From: Artemisia argyi
Taxonomy: Eukaryota > Streptophyta > Magnoliopsida > Asterales > Asteraceae
Length of the DNA: 64,000 nucleotides
Assembly (NCBI GenBank): GCA_030686995.1
Contig: CM060686.1
Span: forward strand, 72,148,819-72,212,818
Direction: 5' to 3'
Shown here: positions 1-10,155 of the stretch, in pieces
How the letters are laid out: each line of letters begins with the position of its first letter
How positions within the stretch are numbered: position 1 is the first letter of the stretch
The notes under the pieces: generated by a model
The model's input: only the letters and a program-made list of their open reading frames with translations
Databases searched by the model: none
Told to the model about the DNA's origin: nothing
Made by a program: the position numbers and the translations under genes

Positions 1-35
1 CTAGAGATACATTTTGATGAGAAACATGTTCTACA

Positions 36-37
<2 letters not shown>

Positions 38-131
<94 letters not shown>
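38..131. repeat. (ATT)n microsatellite, probably the 3' tail of a minus-strand LINE
   Basis: About 94 bp of near-perfect ATT/TTA trinucleotide repeat. On the minus strand it reads (TAA)n and lies about 60 bp beyond the end of the LINE-type coding remnant at 185-344. The same order (coding end, short A/T-rich spacer, TAA repeat) recurs at 17706-17800, so I read it as the terminal tail of the retroposon rather than a random microsatellite. Confidence 0.8.
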
Positions 132-132
<1 letters not shown>

Positions 133-344
133 AAAATCACTTTACTAGAAATTTAGGATATTTACAAAAAAGTAATGAAGAGTCGAGATATTATTTGGAG
201 TCCCACTTTTTTAGTTATAGCGAAGGTAATCTTGCTAAAGATGTAAATAGCAGTTTGCGTTCTAATGTCTTGAGCCATGGAGAACTTATAGATCTGCTTC
301 AATAGGGCTACCACATCCTTCTTTAATTCCACAAAGGAAGAGAA
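132..344 (-). pseudogene. LINE-type retroposon pseudogene, 3' segment (end of ORF and 3' UTR)
   Basis: Read on the minus strand from 344 downwards, one frame gives KDVVALLKQIYKFSMAQDI followed by a stretch ending in GLQIISRL. I recognise this as the C-terminus of a widespread plant reverse-transcriptase-type retroposon protein. The reading is interrupted exactly at 344/345 by Copia-1 and resumes at 6189 after its target duplication. The last ~55 bp before the (TAA)n tail look like 3' UTR. It is not functional: no start, split by insertions, other frameshifts upstream. The family call is from memory, not from a search. Confidence 0.7.
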
Positions 345-1015
345 TGTTGGAAAATTTAGTGCACTTGAGGGATCTAATCATACTTGGAAATGGGTTTGGA
401 GGTACGGAGTGTACACCCATCAAGTCACTGATTCCCCTGACTCTATAGTGGTTGTCCAGGATTCTGCTGAGTGCTTGATCCTGCTGATGGTTCCTACTGA
501 GTGCTGGTTCCTGCTGATGGTTCCTGCTACTAGTGTTAGGATCCTGCTGATAAGCAGAGTTTCTGCTGATAGAGTGCTACATGATTATGTAACTGATTTG
601 ACCTATTAAAATGGCAGTTACATCTGCACTCATGACCTCGTTTAATTGGTCATGTAACCACTATTTGAGGCTATAATGGGGATAATTATGTGGAGATTAA
701 TGGGCCGATTAATTCTTATAATTCCATTTGACTAGCCATGAGTATCTTCCTATAAATAGGAAATCAAATAAAGCATGAAAGAATATACAGAAAACGCATA
801 ACACTTAAACGCAAGGGGTTATTGATTTGTGCCTAAATCATTAACAAACATTTGGTCTTATCCCAAGTAGATATTCGTGATACCCAGGCATTAGGGTCGA
901 ATAGTTTACTTTGGAAAGTGATAACACGATTCCAAGTGATATCCGGTAACCTTAATTGGTACGTAGTTAGGCTATTGATTATCTCCATCCTGTTCTGGGC
1001 TCATAACCTCCAACA
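345..1015 (+). repeat. Copia-1 5' LTR
   Basis: Direct copy of 5531-6188, beginning TG and ending CA. U3 contains tandem imperfect copies of TCCTGCTGATGGTTCCT around 475-530; one unit is missing from the 3' LTR. A TATA box lies at 751-758. Confidence 0.93.
751..758 (+). promoter_or_regulatory. TATA box of the Copia-1 5' LTR
   Basis: TATAAATA in an otherwise mixed context, about 265 bp before the LTR end. The same sequence recurs near 5925-5932 in the 3' LTR. Transcription would be expected to start about 30 bp downstream. Confidence 0.6.
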
Positions 1016-1042
1016 ATCAAAGTAAACTATTTGTGATAATCA

Positions 1043-1912
1043 ATGGCTGCTGCTATCAGGCATATTGCTGCTAGCTTTTCCAAATTGGAAAAGTTTGAAG
1101 GTGTTGATTTCAGAAGATGGTAGAAGAAGATGCACTTCTTGCTATCAAGCATGAATGTGGTGTATGTTCTAAGCACTGCCATTCCTGAAGATCATGGGGA
1201 TAATGCTTCTGTGGAACAGATAAGGAAAAGAAGCAAATGGGAGAATGATGATTATGTCTGCAGAGGTTTAATCCTCAATGGTATGTCTGATTCTCTCTTT
1301 GACATTTATCAGAATGTTGAATATTCCAAAGAACTTTGGGATTCCTTGGATACCAAATATATGACTGAGGATGCTTCAAGTAAGAAGTTTCTTGTAAGTA
1401 ATTTCACAAATTACAAAATGACTGATTCAAGACCAGTTATGGAACAATACAATGAACTTCTTGGAATACTTGGAAGGTTTATACAACACAAAATGAACAT
1501 GGATGAGGCTATTTCAGTCTCTTGTATTATTGACAAACTCCCTCCTTCTTGAAAAGATTTCAAGCATACCTTGAAACATAAGAAGGAAGAACTAACACTT
1601 GTTCAGTTGGGTAGTCATCTGCGTATTGAGGATTCTCTCAGGACAATGACAAACCAAAGAGTAGCAATGCTACTGGTGCATCTGTTGTCAATATGGTGGA
1701 ACATAACAATTCCACCAGGTACAATGACAACAAAGGCAAACATAAACATCAGGATAACACAAGGGCTGATCCTAACAAGAAGGCAACACCTACTTGTTGG
1801 AAATGTGCAAATCTGGTCACATTAAAAGGGATTGCAAAGGTGTTAAGATTGGAGGTAAATCCAATGGTTCAGGCACTAATGGTTCAGGAAGTGGTGGTCC
1901 AGCCAACTCACT
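1043..1912 (+). pseudogene. Copia-1 gag (capsid/nucleocapsid), broken
   Basis: Gag packages the element RNA in virus-like particles. The likely start is ATG 1043, 27 nt after the LTR. The reading stops at TAG 1121-1123 where the context (RRW then KKM) suggests a former sense codon, resumes, and stops again at TGA 1550-1552 in a typical PPSW context (TGG to TGA). Frame changes near 1640 and near 1805 follow. The nucleocapsid zinc knuckle is recognisable but split over two frames: CWKC in one, KSGHIKRDC in the other. The protein cannot be made as it stands. Confidence 0.85.
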
Positions 1913-2907
1913 GAAAGGTCAGAATATGTTTAATGAATCTCTTCAGGTTTATTATGTTACATATGTATCTAAATCTAACTATGTACAGGATGACGATGTT
2001 GCGTGGTGGGTTGACTCTGGAGCAACTATTCATGTGTGCAAAGATAGATGCTGGTTCAAGACTTATGAGTCACTGAATGATGGATCTATTCTTCACATGG
2101 GAAATAGTCAACAGCCTTGGTGCATGGTTGTGGTTGTGTAGATCTTAATTTTAGTTCTGGAAAGATTGTAACTTTGTTTAATGTTATTCATGTTCCTGAT
2201 ATAAGGAAGAACTTGGTTTCAAGTAGTGTTTTGAATAATCATGGATATAAACAAGTTATTGAATATGATAAATTTATATTGTCCAAACATGGTATATTTA
2301 TTGGTTTTGGCTATTTGTGTAATCAAATGTTCAGGCTTAACATTGTCACTGACATTGGTAATTCAGCCTTTATGTCAACCTCTAAACTGAATGACTTTAC
2401 CCTGTGGCATGCCAGACTTGGCCATGTACATTTTAAAAGGATGCAAGATATGTCTAAGGATGGGTTAATCCCAGCATTTGACATGGACACGGAAAAGTGT
2501 AAAACTTGCATGTTGACCAAAATCACTAAGAAACCCTTTCAGGGTGTGATTTGCATGCCACTCCCTCTTTGGGGAACAAGAAGTACTTTGTGACATTTAT
2601 AGATGATGCTTCTAGGTTTTGTTATGTCTATCTATTACATACCAAGGATGAAGCATTAGATAAATTCAAAGTATTTAAAACTGAAGTTGAGTTGCAACTT
2701 GGGTCACTGATCAAAAGGTTCAGGACTGATAGGGGAGGTGAGTACATGGATACTCTGTATTTTCAGTCTGTTGGTATAATCCATGAAACGACCGCTCCCT
2801 ATACTCCTCAACAAAATGGTATCTCTGAAAGGAAAAACAGGGTACTGAAGGAGATGGTTAATTCAATGTTGTCCTATTCAGGACTGAGTCAAGGGTTCTG
2901 GGGTTAA
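1913..2907 (+). pseudogene. Copia-1 protease and integrase N-terminal half, broken
   Basis: The aspartic protease active site is visible as WWVDSGATIHVC (about 2007-2042). A frameshift near 2110-2120 separates it from the following reading. The GAG-pre-integrase HHCC finger is visible (LWHARLGHVHF ... CKTC, 2400-2515). Around 2540-2550 a stretch is missing and the frame changes; this normally contains the first catalytic Asp of integrase. The core continues with RTDRGGEY and QQNGISERKNR (second Asp and Glu of the DDE triad) and stops at TAA 2905-2907 in a FWG.A context, probably a former GAA. Confidence 0.85.
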
Positions 2908-5007
2908 GCTATGTTAACAGCTTGCTATTTATTAAATAGGGTTCCAAATAAAAGGAACAAGGTTACCCCTTATGAACTCTGGACTAAGAAGAAACCCAAC
3001 TTGAATTATCTCAGGGTTTGGGGTTGTAGGGCAGTTGTAAGACTCCCTGATCCAAAGTTAAAAACAATGGGTGAAAGAGGCATTGAATGCATCTTTGTTG
3101 GATATGCTGAGCATTCCAAGGCATACAGGTTCTATGTCATTGAACCTAATGAATATGTTTCAATTAATTCAATAATTGAATCAAGGGATGCACTATTTGA
3201 TGAGAATAGATTCTCATCAGTCCCTAGACCAAGTCACAGGATTCCAAATGGAACTGATGACATTGGTGTATCAGAGGTCCCTGATGAATTATCATCTCAG
3301 GTCCCTGATGAGGTTGTGGTTCAACAACCTGAACCTGAGTTCAGGAAGATCAAAAGGGTCAGGACTCCAAAGTCATTTGGACCTGAGTTTCAATTATACT
3401 TAATTGAAGGTACAAGGAATGAGGTCTCTGACCAATATTCCTATTGCTTCATTATTGAGGATGATCACAAAACATTTGAAGAAGCAATGAAGTCCCAGGA
3501 TGTTGCTTTCTGGAAGGAGACAATAAATGATGAGATTGACTCCATCATGGGCAACAACACTTGGGTGTTGGTTGATCTACCTCCAGGTTGCAAATCTCTT
3601 GGTTGCAAATGGATTTTCAAAAGGAAAATGAAGGTAGATGGAACTATTGAAAATTTCAAGGCTAGACTAGTCATTCAGGGCTTTAAACAAAAGTCAGGGA
3701 TATACTACTTTGATACTTATGCCCCTGTGGCACGTATCAGTACCATCAGGCTGATGAGTGCTTTAGCATCAATTCACAATCTGATTATTTATCAGATGGA
3801 TGTGAAGACAGCTTTCTTGAATGGTGAATTGGATGAGGAGGTCTATATGAACCAACCTCAAGGATTCATCATGCCTGGAAATGAAAACAAGGTGTGCAAA
3901 CTAATTAAGTCTTTATATGGACTGACACCTAAGCAATGGTATCAAAAGTTTGATGAAGTGGTTTTGTCTAATGATTATATTCTTAACCAGGCTGACAAAT
4001 GTGTATATAGCAAATTTGATGAATCTGGTAAAGGATTCATCATTTGCCTATATGTTGATGACATGTTGATCTTTGGCACTGACCAAAATCAAGTTGACCT
4101 GACAAAGGAATTTTTGTCATCAAGGTTCTCCATAAAGGACATGGGGGAGGCTGATGTTATCCTTGGTATAAGGATTAAACATGAAAGCAATGGTATATCA
4201 ATTTCTCAGTCTCATTACATTGAGAAGATACTAAAGAAATTTAATTGCTTTGATTGTACTCCAGTGAGTACTCCCATGGATACCACTGAGAAGCTTATGC
4301 TTAATACTGGCAAAGCTGTATCTCAACTTGAGTATTCCAGGGTGATTGGCTGCCTGATGTATGCCATGACTTGTACAAGGCCTGACATTGCTTTTGCTGT
4401 GGGTAAACTGAGCAGGTATACTAGTAATCCTAGTGCTCAGCACTGGCAAGCAATTCAGAGGGTACTGAAGTATTTGAAGAGAACTATGGACTATAGTTTC
4501 TCATATACTGGTTATCCTTCAGTGTTAGAAGGATACACTGATGCAAGTTGGATTAGTAACACTGAAGACAATTCGTCTACCAGTGGCTGGGTATTCTTAC
4601 TTGGTGGAGGTGCAATTTCTTGGGCATCCAAGAAGCAAACTTGTATCACCAGTTCAACAATGGAATCTGAATTTGTGGCTTTAGCAGCTGCTGGTAAAGA
4701 AGCTGAATGGTTGAGAAACTTGCTTCTTGAGATTCCATTGTGGCCTAAACCTATAGCATCTATTTCTATCCGTTGTGATAGTGCTGCTACATTGGCAAAG
4801 GCTTATAGCCAAATGTACAATGGGAAGTCTATACACTTAGGTGTCAGGCATAGCATGATTCGTGAACTAATCATGAATGGGGTGATTTCTATAGAGTTTG
4901 TTAGATCTCAACAAAATTTAGCTGATCACTTGACGAAGGGTCTTGCTAGAGACTTGGTTATAAAGTCTGCTAAAGGGATGGGTTTAAAGTCCAACTTAGT
5001 CACTTAG
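2908..5007 (+). pseudogene. Copia-1 integrase C-terminus, reverse transcriptase and RNase H (open 698-codon stretch)
   Basis: The longest open stretch of the element. It contains the end of integrase ([13 protein letters not shown]), a linker, then RT with [25 protein letters not shown], the catalytic YVDD box (about 4051-4062) and RNase H with YTDASW and SSTMESEF. It ends in TAG at 5005-5007. It has no start of its own because the TAA at 2905 cuts it off from the rest of pol, so I treat it as part of a dead polyprotein. The catalytic residues I can see are still present, so decay upstream came first or is very recent. Confidence 0.88.
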
Positions 5008-5530
5008 TGCTAAGACACCCAACTCCCTCCTGAGGAAACTTGGGAGCTGAGTTCAATGTGGAAAGCTGAACATTCAGTGTACTGGAGCACATGTTTTACA
5101 AACATCCCAAGGTTTGTGCTTGGAACCTGCTGGAAAGGAGGATGAAGTCACTACTTCTTAATGGTTAATTTTCTTTGAAAAAGTGCTTGGCAGGAGCATG
5201 AATAAAGAGGAACCACCTATGTGGATGTTGAAGTTTTGCCGCTTCAGGAAGCTATGGACTTTTAGCTTTTACAACATTTATGAATTGGATATGGACACAT
5301 GACTTGTATAGTGTCAAGAGTGTTGAAGTGTTTGAAAATGTATGTGTATTTTATCTTCAGATATTCAAATGGGTTGAAGGGTTCAATTCTTAGAACACCC
5401 TGATTCTCGAATATTTGAATGTGTAATGTACTAAGATGGAAATTCAATCCTCAGGATATTTTCATTTATGCATATATTTTGTTTAATGTTTGATTTCATG
5501 CAAAGAAAGTGAACTAAATTTGGGGAGGAT
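5008..5530 (+). other. Copia-1 3' non-coding region with polypurine tract
   Basis: 523 bp without a supported gene. The end is purine-rich (TTTGGGGAGGA, 5518-5529), directly before the 3' LTR start at 5531, as expected of the plus-strand priming tract. Nothing else is recognisable. Confidence 0.75.
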
Positions 5531-6188
5531 TGTTGGAAAATTTAGTGAACTTGAGGGATCTAATCATACTTGGAAATGGGTTTGGAGGTACGGAGTGTAC
5601 ACCCATCAAGTCACTGATTCCCCTGACTCTATAGTGGTTGTGCAGGATTCTGCTGAGTGCTTGATCCTGCTGATGGTTCCTACTGAGTGCTGGTTCCTGC
5701 TACTATTGTAAGGATCCTGCTGATAAGCAGAGTTTCTGCTGATAGAGTGCTTTATGATTATGTAACTGATTTGACCTATTAAAATGGCAGTTACATCTGC
5801 ACTCATGACCTCGTTTAACTGGTCATGTAACCACTATTTGAGGCTATAATGGGGATAATTATGTGGAGATTAATGGGCCGATTAATTCTCATAATTCCAT
5901 TTGATTAGCCATGAGTATCTTCCTATAAATAGGAAATCAAATAAAGCATGAAAGAATATACAGAAAACACATAACACTTAAACGCAAGGGGTTATTGATT
6001 TGTGCCTAAATCATTAACAAACATTTGGTCTTATCCCAAGTAGATATTCGTGATACCCAGGCATTAGAGTCGAATAGTTTACTTTGGAAAGTGATAACAC
6101 GATTCCAAGTGATATCCGGTAACCTTAATTGGTACGTAGTTAGGCTATTGATTATCTCCACCCTGTTCTGGGCTCATAACCTCCAACA
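5531..6188 (+). repeat. Copia-1 3' LTR
   Basis: Direct repeat of 345-1015, ending CCAACA and followed by the GAGAA target duplication. Confidence 0.93.
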
Positions 6189-6859
6189 GAGAATAAGAAT
6201 GGGAGAAAACCATATCCAATATTTGCGGTATTAGCCTAATACTTGACGCGTTTACTTTGTGCTGCATTAACCACCGCACAACCAAGCACAAAATCAACCA
6301 TCCTAGTTTACTTACTGTCAAATCCACACATACATCAAACCCTCCTTCCCATGAGTAGAGCAACATCAGCTGGACATAGGGGTTTGTCATGCCCTCCACT
6401 AAGCATGATATCAACTTCTTTCAGCTAAAATCCCTGACTCGAAAACAAATATCAATAAGGGTATCACGCACAATGTTATTCTAATGTTTAATACGAATAA
6501 TACAGTACATGATACATCATGGTCTCCATAATATCCCCCGAAAAGACTTTGAAGCAAGCTGAGCACGGTTTCAAAACAAAGAATAGGGGAACAACTAAAC
6601 GATAGCATAACACACAACAGTAAGTCCTACCATTCATAGTCTGTCCCAATCTAGAGATTGGAACCACCCTAAGCCAGTCAGAAATGTGAATCTCCATTTG
6701 AGATTTCCATAAAGCTATATGTCAGGGAGATGCGGAAAAAGTGGATTCAATAGTTTGAGTAACATGCGTGAAATGTATATCTACCATTTTTTCATGAGTT
6801 TTGGGGCAACGATCTCACTTGGATTCTTTAAAAGGCAATCTACATCTTCGCATTAAAAC
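6189..6859 (-). pseudogene. LINE-type retroposon pseudogene, middle segment (Cys-His finger and following domain)
   Basis: Read from 6859 down to 6189 in shifting frames, recognisable pieces are DWLRVVPISRLGQTMNG (near 6640-6690), VLKPCSACFKVF (6555-6590) followed by YGDHDVSC, then LLYSWEGGFDVCVDLT (near 6330-6375), MVDFVLGCAVVNAAQSKR, and NIGYGFLPF. This is the order seen in the C-terminal half of a plant RT-type retroposon protein: a CX2C...HX4C finger followed by a conserved domain. Several frameshifts and stops show it is dead. Copia-1 bounds it at 6188 and Copia-2 at 6860. Confidence 0.72.
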
Positions 6860-7337
6860 TGTTGGGAATTCTGTGTAGAAAGAATTCTGCTGCTGTTTCT
6901 GCTGAAAGGATCCTGCTGAAGAGTTGGTTTCTGCTGAAGCAGTGTATCTGCTGAAGACATAGTTCAGCTTTATTAGTTTCTGCGGATAGAGTATTTCCGT
7001 GTTTTATGTAATGTAGTTTGGATATGCATGAGTTTATTTAGGAAGTGATAATGCATATCTTTTAGAACTTTTAGAAGATACGTTTCTTGAGAAACGGTTT
7101 AGGGTTCCTTGAGTATAAAAGGAACACATGGTTTATGTATTGGATAACTTTTAGAAAACTCTTATTATAATTAAAAGATCCATAGAGGATCAAGAATTCT
7201 TAGTATCAAACTTGTGTTTTGTTTCCGCTTTATAAATACAAGTTGCAGGGATTGTCTATTAGTGTGTTATTGATTACAGTGACATTACTAACGATTCTAG
7301 AGTGCTCAAGAAGATCTATCAAGGTCTATAGTTCAAC
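6860..7337 (+). repeat. Copia-2 5' LTR (478 bp)
   Basis: TGTTGGGAAT...TTCAACA. U3 holds four CTGCTGAA motifs at 6899, 6913, 6931 and 6948. TATA box GTATAAAA at about 7113-7120. Positions 6981-7337 are repeated at 16914-17271. Confidence 0.9.
7113..7120 (+). promoter_or_regulatory. TATA box of the Copia-2 LTR
   Basis: GTATAAAA, repeated at about 17046-17053 in the 3' LTR remnant. The CTGCTGAA cluster lies 160-215 bp upstream in the 5' LTR only. Confidence 0.6.
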
Positions 7338-7339
7338 AA

Positions 7340-7351
7340 GTGGTATCAGAG
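7340..7351 (+). promoter_or_regulatory. Copia-2 primer binding site (tRNA-iMet type)
   Basis: TGGTATCAGAGC, two bases after the 5' LTR end. It is complementary to the 3' end of plant initiator tRNA-Met, the usual minus-strand primer of plant Copia elements. Confidence 0.9.
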
Positions 7352-7417
7352 CCTCGAGAGAGTCTCTGCCATACTAAGAAAAACAAATCTTACACCTTTT
7401 CAAACAAATCAACAACC

Positions 7418-10111
7418 ATGCCTGGATCTGATGATGATACTGATACAACCCAAAACATTAACACCACTTCTCTTCAACAACTCAACCTCTCTAACAGTAA
7501 TGCTAAGTTTCCATACTTGAAGAATGCTGAAGAATATCACTTGTGGTCCATGAAAATGCAGAACTGGATCACAAACATAGATTGGAATCTATGGGAGATT
7601 GTTAAGAAGGGGAATAGCTTAAAGAAGCATGTTACTGATGCTGATGGAGTTGTGACAATTGTAGCTCCCAAAACTGCTGAAGAGATTCTGGCTGTGCAGA
7701 GGGAAAGTAAAGTCAGAACTATTTTGCTCCAAGCAATACCAGATGACCATATGGGTGACTTCCATTTTATGGAGGATGCCAAGGATATTTGGATGGCTAT
7801 AAAAGCAAGATTTGGTGGGAATGAGGAATCAAGAAGGTTGCAGAAGTCTTTGCTGAAGCAGAAATTCCAAGAATTTCAGATATCTGAAGAAGAGGGAATT
7901 CATAAAGGTTATGACAGGTTTCATCGGATCTTGAGTCAACTTAATCAGTTGAAGGCTAGACCTGACAATGAGGACTGCAATGCTAAGTTTCTGAGATCTT
8001 TGCCACCATCCTAGTTGCAAGTCAGTATTGCTCTCAAAACAAAGGGTGGCTTGGACTTAATCTCCTTTGATGATCTCTACAACAAGCTCAAATCACTTGA
8101 GCCTGATGTTAGAAGTCCTATTCGTCCATCTACTCATTCTGCATTTGTTGGTGCTTCTACAAAACCTGTGCATCAAGCTTCAAGTTCATATACATCTGGA
8201 GCATCTTCTCAAACTCATAATCAATCTACTCCTAAATCAAGATCAAGTAATTTGTTGGAGGATCTTATTCATTCATTTGTGGCTGAATATGAACCTCGGC
8301 AGTTTATTGCTTATGAGGACTTTGAACAGGTAGATCCATTGGAAATGGAGGAGATGCACTTGAAATGGGAGCTTGCAATGATCTCAATGAACATCAGAAG
8401 GTTTGAAGCCAAGTCTGGAAGAAAGTTTGGTTTTAATGGCAAAGAAGCTGCAAGGTTTGATAGAAGGAAGGTTAAATGCTATACTTGTGGTCAAGTGGGA
8501 CATTTTTCAAGGGAATGCAAAGATAGAAAGGCTGGAGATGAAGTTAGATATGGTTCTTATCCATTGGAAGCAGGGAATACCAAGACTGTACCTTCAAAGG
8601 CCATGGTGACTCTGGATCACCAAATTGATTGGGGTGATCATGAACCTGCTGGAGAGGAAGCTGCTACTTCTTCACAAGTGAATCTACTGGCATTTACACC
8701 TTCAGAAGACAAGAAGGAGCAAGTCTCCTTGATGGGAATCTCTCAGGTACACAATTGTGTGTTTGGATGTAGTGTAAGATACAATGAACTTAAAAAGGAA
8801 TTTGATGAATTGAAACCTAAGTACAATGAATGTTATATAGAGGTAGAGTCTTATAAATTGGCTTTAAAAACTCTAGAGAAACAAAAAGTATGGTTTCAAA
8901 AGAATCAAGTTAAATATGATGAAAAGATAAGAGTTCTAGAAAGTGATTTAGAAATTGCTAAGATAGAATTAAAACGTACTGAAAAAGAGAAGTCTACTTT
9001 GGAAAAAGAAAACCAAAATTTACAAGTTAAATTAGACAAAGAGATAGCTAGAGGTAAACAATGGCAAATGTCAGGTGATAATCTTGCTAGGGAACTTTAT
9101 GGTAGTCAGGCTGTGAACTCTAAAATAGGTTTGAGATTTCAAAAATATGTTGGTTTAGAGGCTAAGAATGACCTAGGTAAATCCACACCTGCAGGTTTAG
9201 CTAACTTTGTCAAAGAAGGTAACTTACATGCTGTCCCTGGACCTATAAAAGGGGAACATATGCCTATTGACCTATCCAAACCTAGTGACTTTGATGGATC
9301 ACACCATCTCTATGGCAAAAAGTCAACTGACTTGCCAGACCCTAGTGTTAAATCTACTGACTTTGTCTCTTGTTGTGACAGTGACAAGTCTTCTGATGAA
9401 GGGTCTACCTCATTTGCCAGCTGTGATTCAAGTGAGAAGTCTGACCTGCCCAAGACCATGCCCAAGACCACACCAAAGATATCACCCAAGACTCCCCACA
9501 AGCCTTCTAGAGTTGCTGCTGATCACAAGACAGTTTCTACTGAAGACTTGTTTTTCAATTCTTTGCATAATAATACTTTTGGCTTTGTTAAAAACAATTC
9601 TGTTTGTCATGATGATTTGAATACTTTTTCATGTTATGGAAATTCTTTTGGTTTGAATAAATCTTCTAAACAGAAGAAGTGTTTTGTGTGTGGAAGTAAA
9701 TATCACTTGATTAAGGATTGTACATATCATGAGCAAAGAATGGGTGCAGGTGTTAGTCAAAGAAAAACTAGGCAAATGTGGAAGAATGTTCATGACATAC
9801 CATCTTTTGTTCCACATCAGCAGAAACCTACTTCTGCTGAAACTCATTGTTCCTGGAGAAAAACCAGTACTAGACCATATGTCAGACCCACTAGTTCTTT
9901 CTTTTATAATGTTTATTGGCCTAATCACTTTGACTCAATGAATAATGGTAGTGGGAAATGGAATACTGCTGTGAAGCCCTCAGCAGGTTGTTCTTGGACT
10001 AAGAAGGGACCTAATATGCATTACAGGCCCAAGAACAATGGTGGATCTAAAACATCTACATGGCCTGTTACTGATGATCCACAAGGCAGACTCAAGTCAG
10101 TAATGACTTGA
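7418..10111 (+). pseudogene. Copia-2 gag polyprotein, one nonsense codon
   Basis: The start ATG 7418 (MPGSDDDTDT) is the first in frame after the PBS. The Gag capsid region (UBN2-type: YHLWSMKMQNWI, RTILLQAIPDD) runs to about residue 198, where TAG 8012-8014 replaces an expected TGG (PPS.LQ). The same frame continues to TGA 10109-10111. It contains a zinc knuckle CYTCGQVGHFSREC (about 8480-8521), a long Lys/Glu-rich coiled coil (about 8780-9060) and a second Cys-His knuckle CFVCGSKYHLIKDC (about 9680-9721). Two knuckles separated by a coiled coil is unusual for Copia but known in large plant elements. A likely intron begins just before the terminal stop. Confidence 0.85.
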
Positions 10112-10155
10112 GTCTCCAATGTGTACTAATATTGTATATTTTGTTGTTGTTGTAG
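10100..10155 (+). other. Probable 56-nt intron joining Copia-2 gag and pol
   Basis: A GT donor (TCA/GTAATG) at 10100, a branch-point-like TACTAAT at 10124-10130, a T-rich tract and TTGTTGTAG ending at 10155. The branch A lies about 26 nt from the AG. Removing exactly this piece joins codon TCA (10097-10099) to codon GCA (10156-10158) in phase 0. That avoids the gag TGA at 10109 and the TAG at 10153, so gag and pol become one frame. A GT also occurs at 10096, but that choice gives a stop at once. 56 nt is at the lower limit for plant introns. Confidence 0.55.

Larger units (their letters stand above)
345..6188 (+). mobile_element. Copia-1: complete but decayed Ty1/Copia LTR retrotransposon
   Basis: The element starts TGTTGGAAAA and ends CTCCAACA. 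It has a 671-bp 5' LTR (345-1015) and a 658-bp 3' LTR (5531-6188), and is flanked by a 5-bp target duplication GAGAA (340-344 and 6189-6193). Gene order protease, integrase, RT, RNase H is the Copia order. The LTRs differ by a ~12-15 bp indel in U3 and a few substitutions by eye, so insertion is fairly recent, but the coding region has nonsense codons, frameshifts and a deletion. It inserted into the minus-strand LINE remnant that flanks both sides. I do not assign a Copia lineage. Confidence 0.93.

Noticed and set aside
409..609. Small ORFs in Copia-1 LTRs (also 5490-5711)
   Set aside because: They come from the CTGCTGA repeats of U3 and cross the LTR boundary; no sign of coding function.
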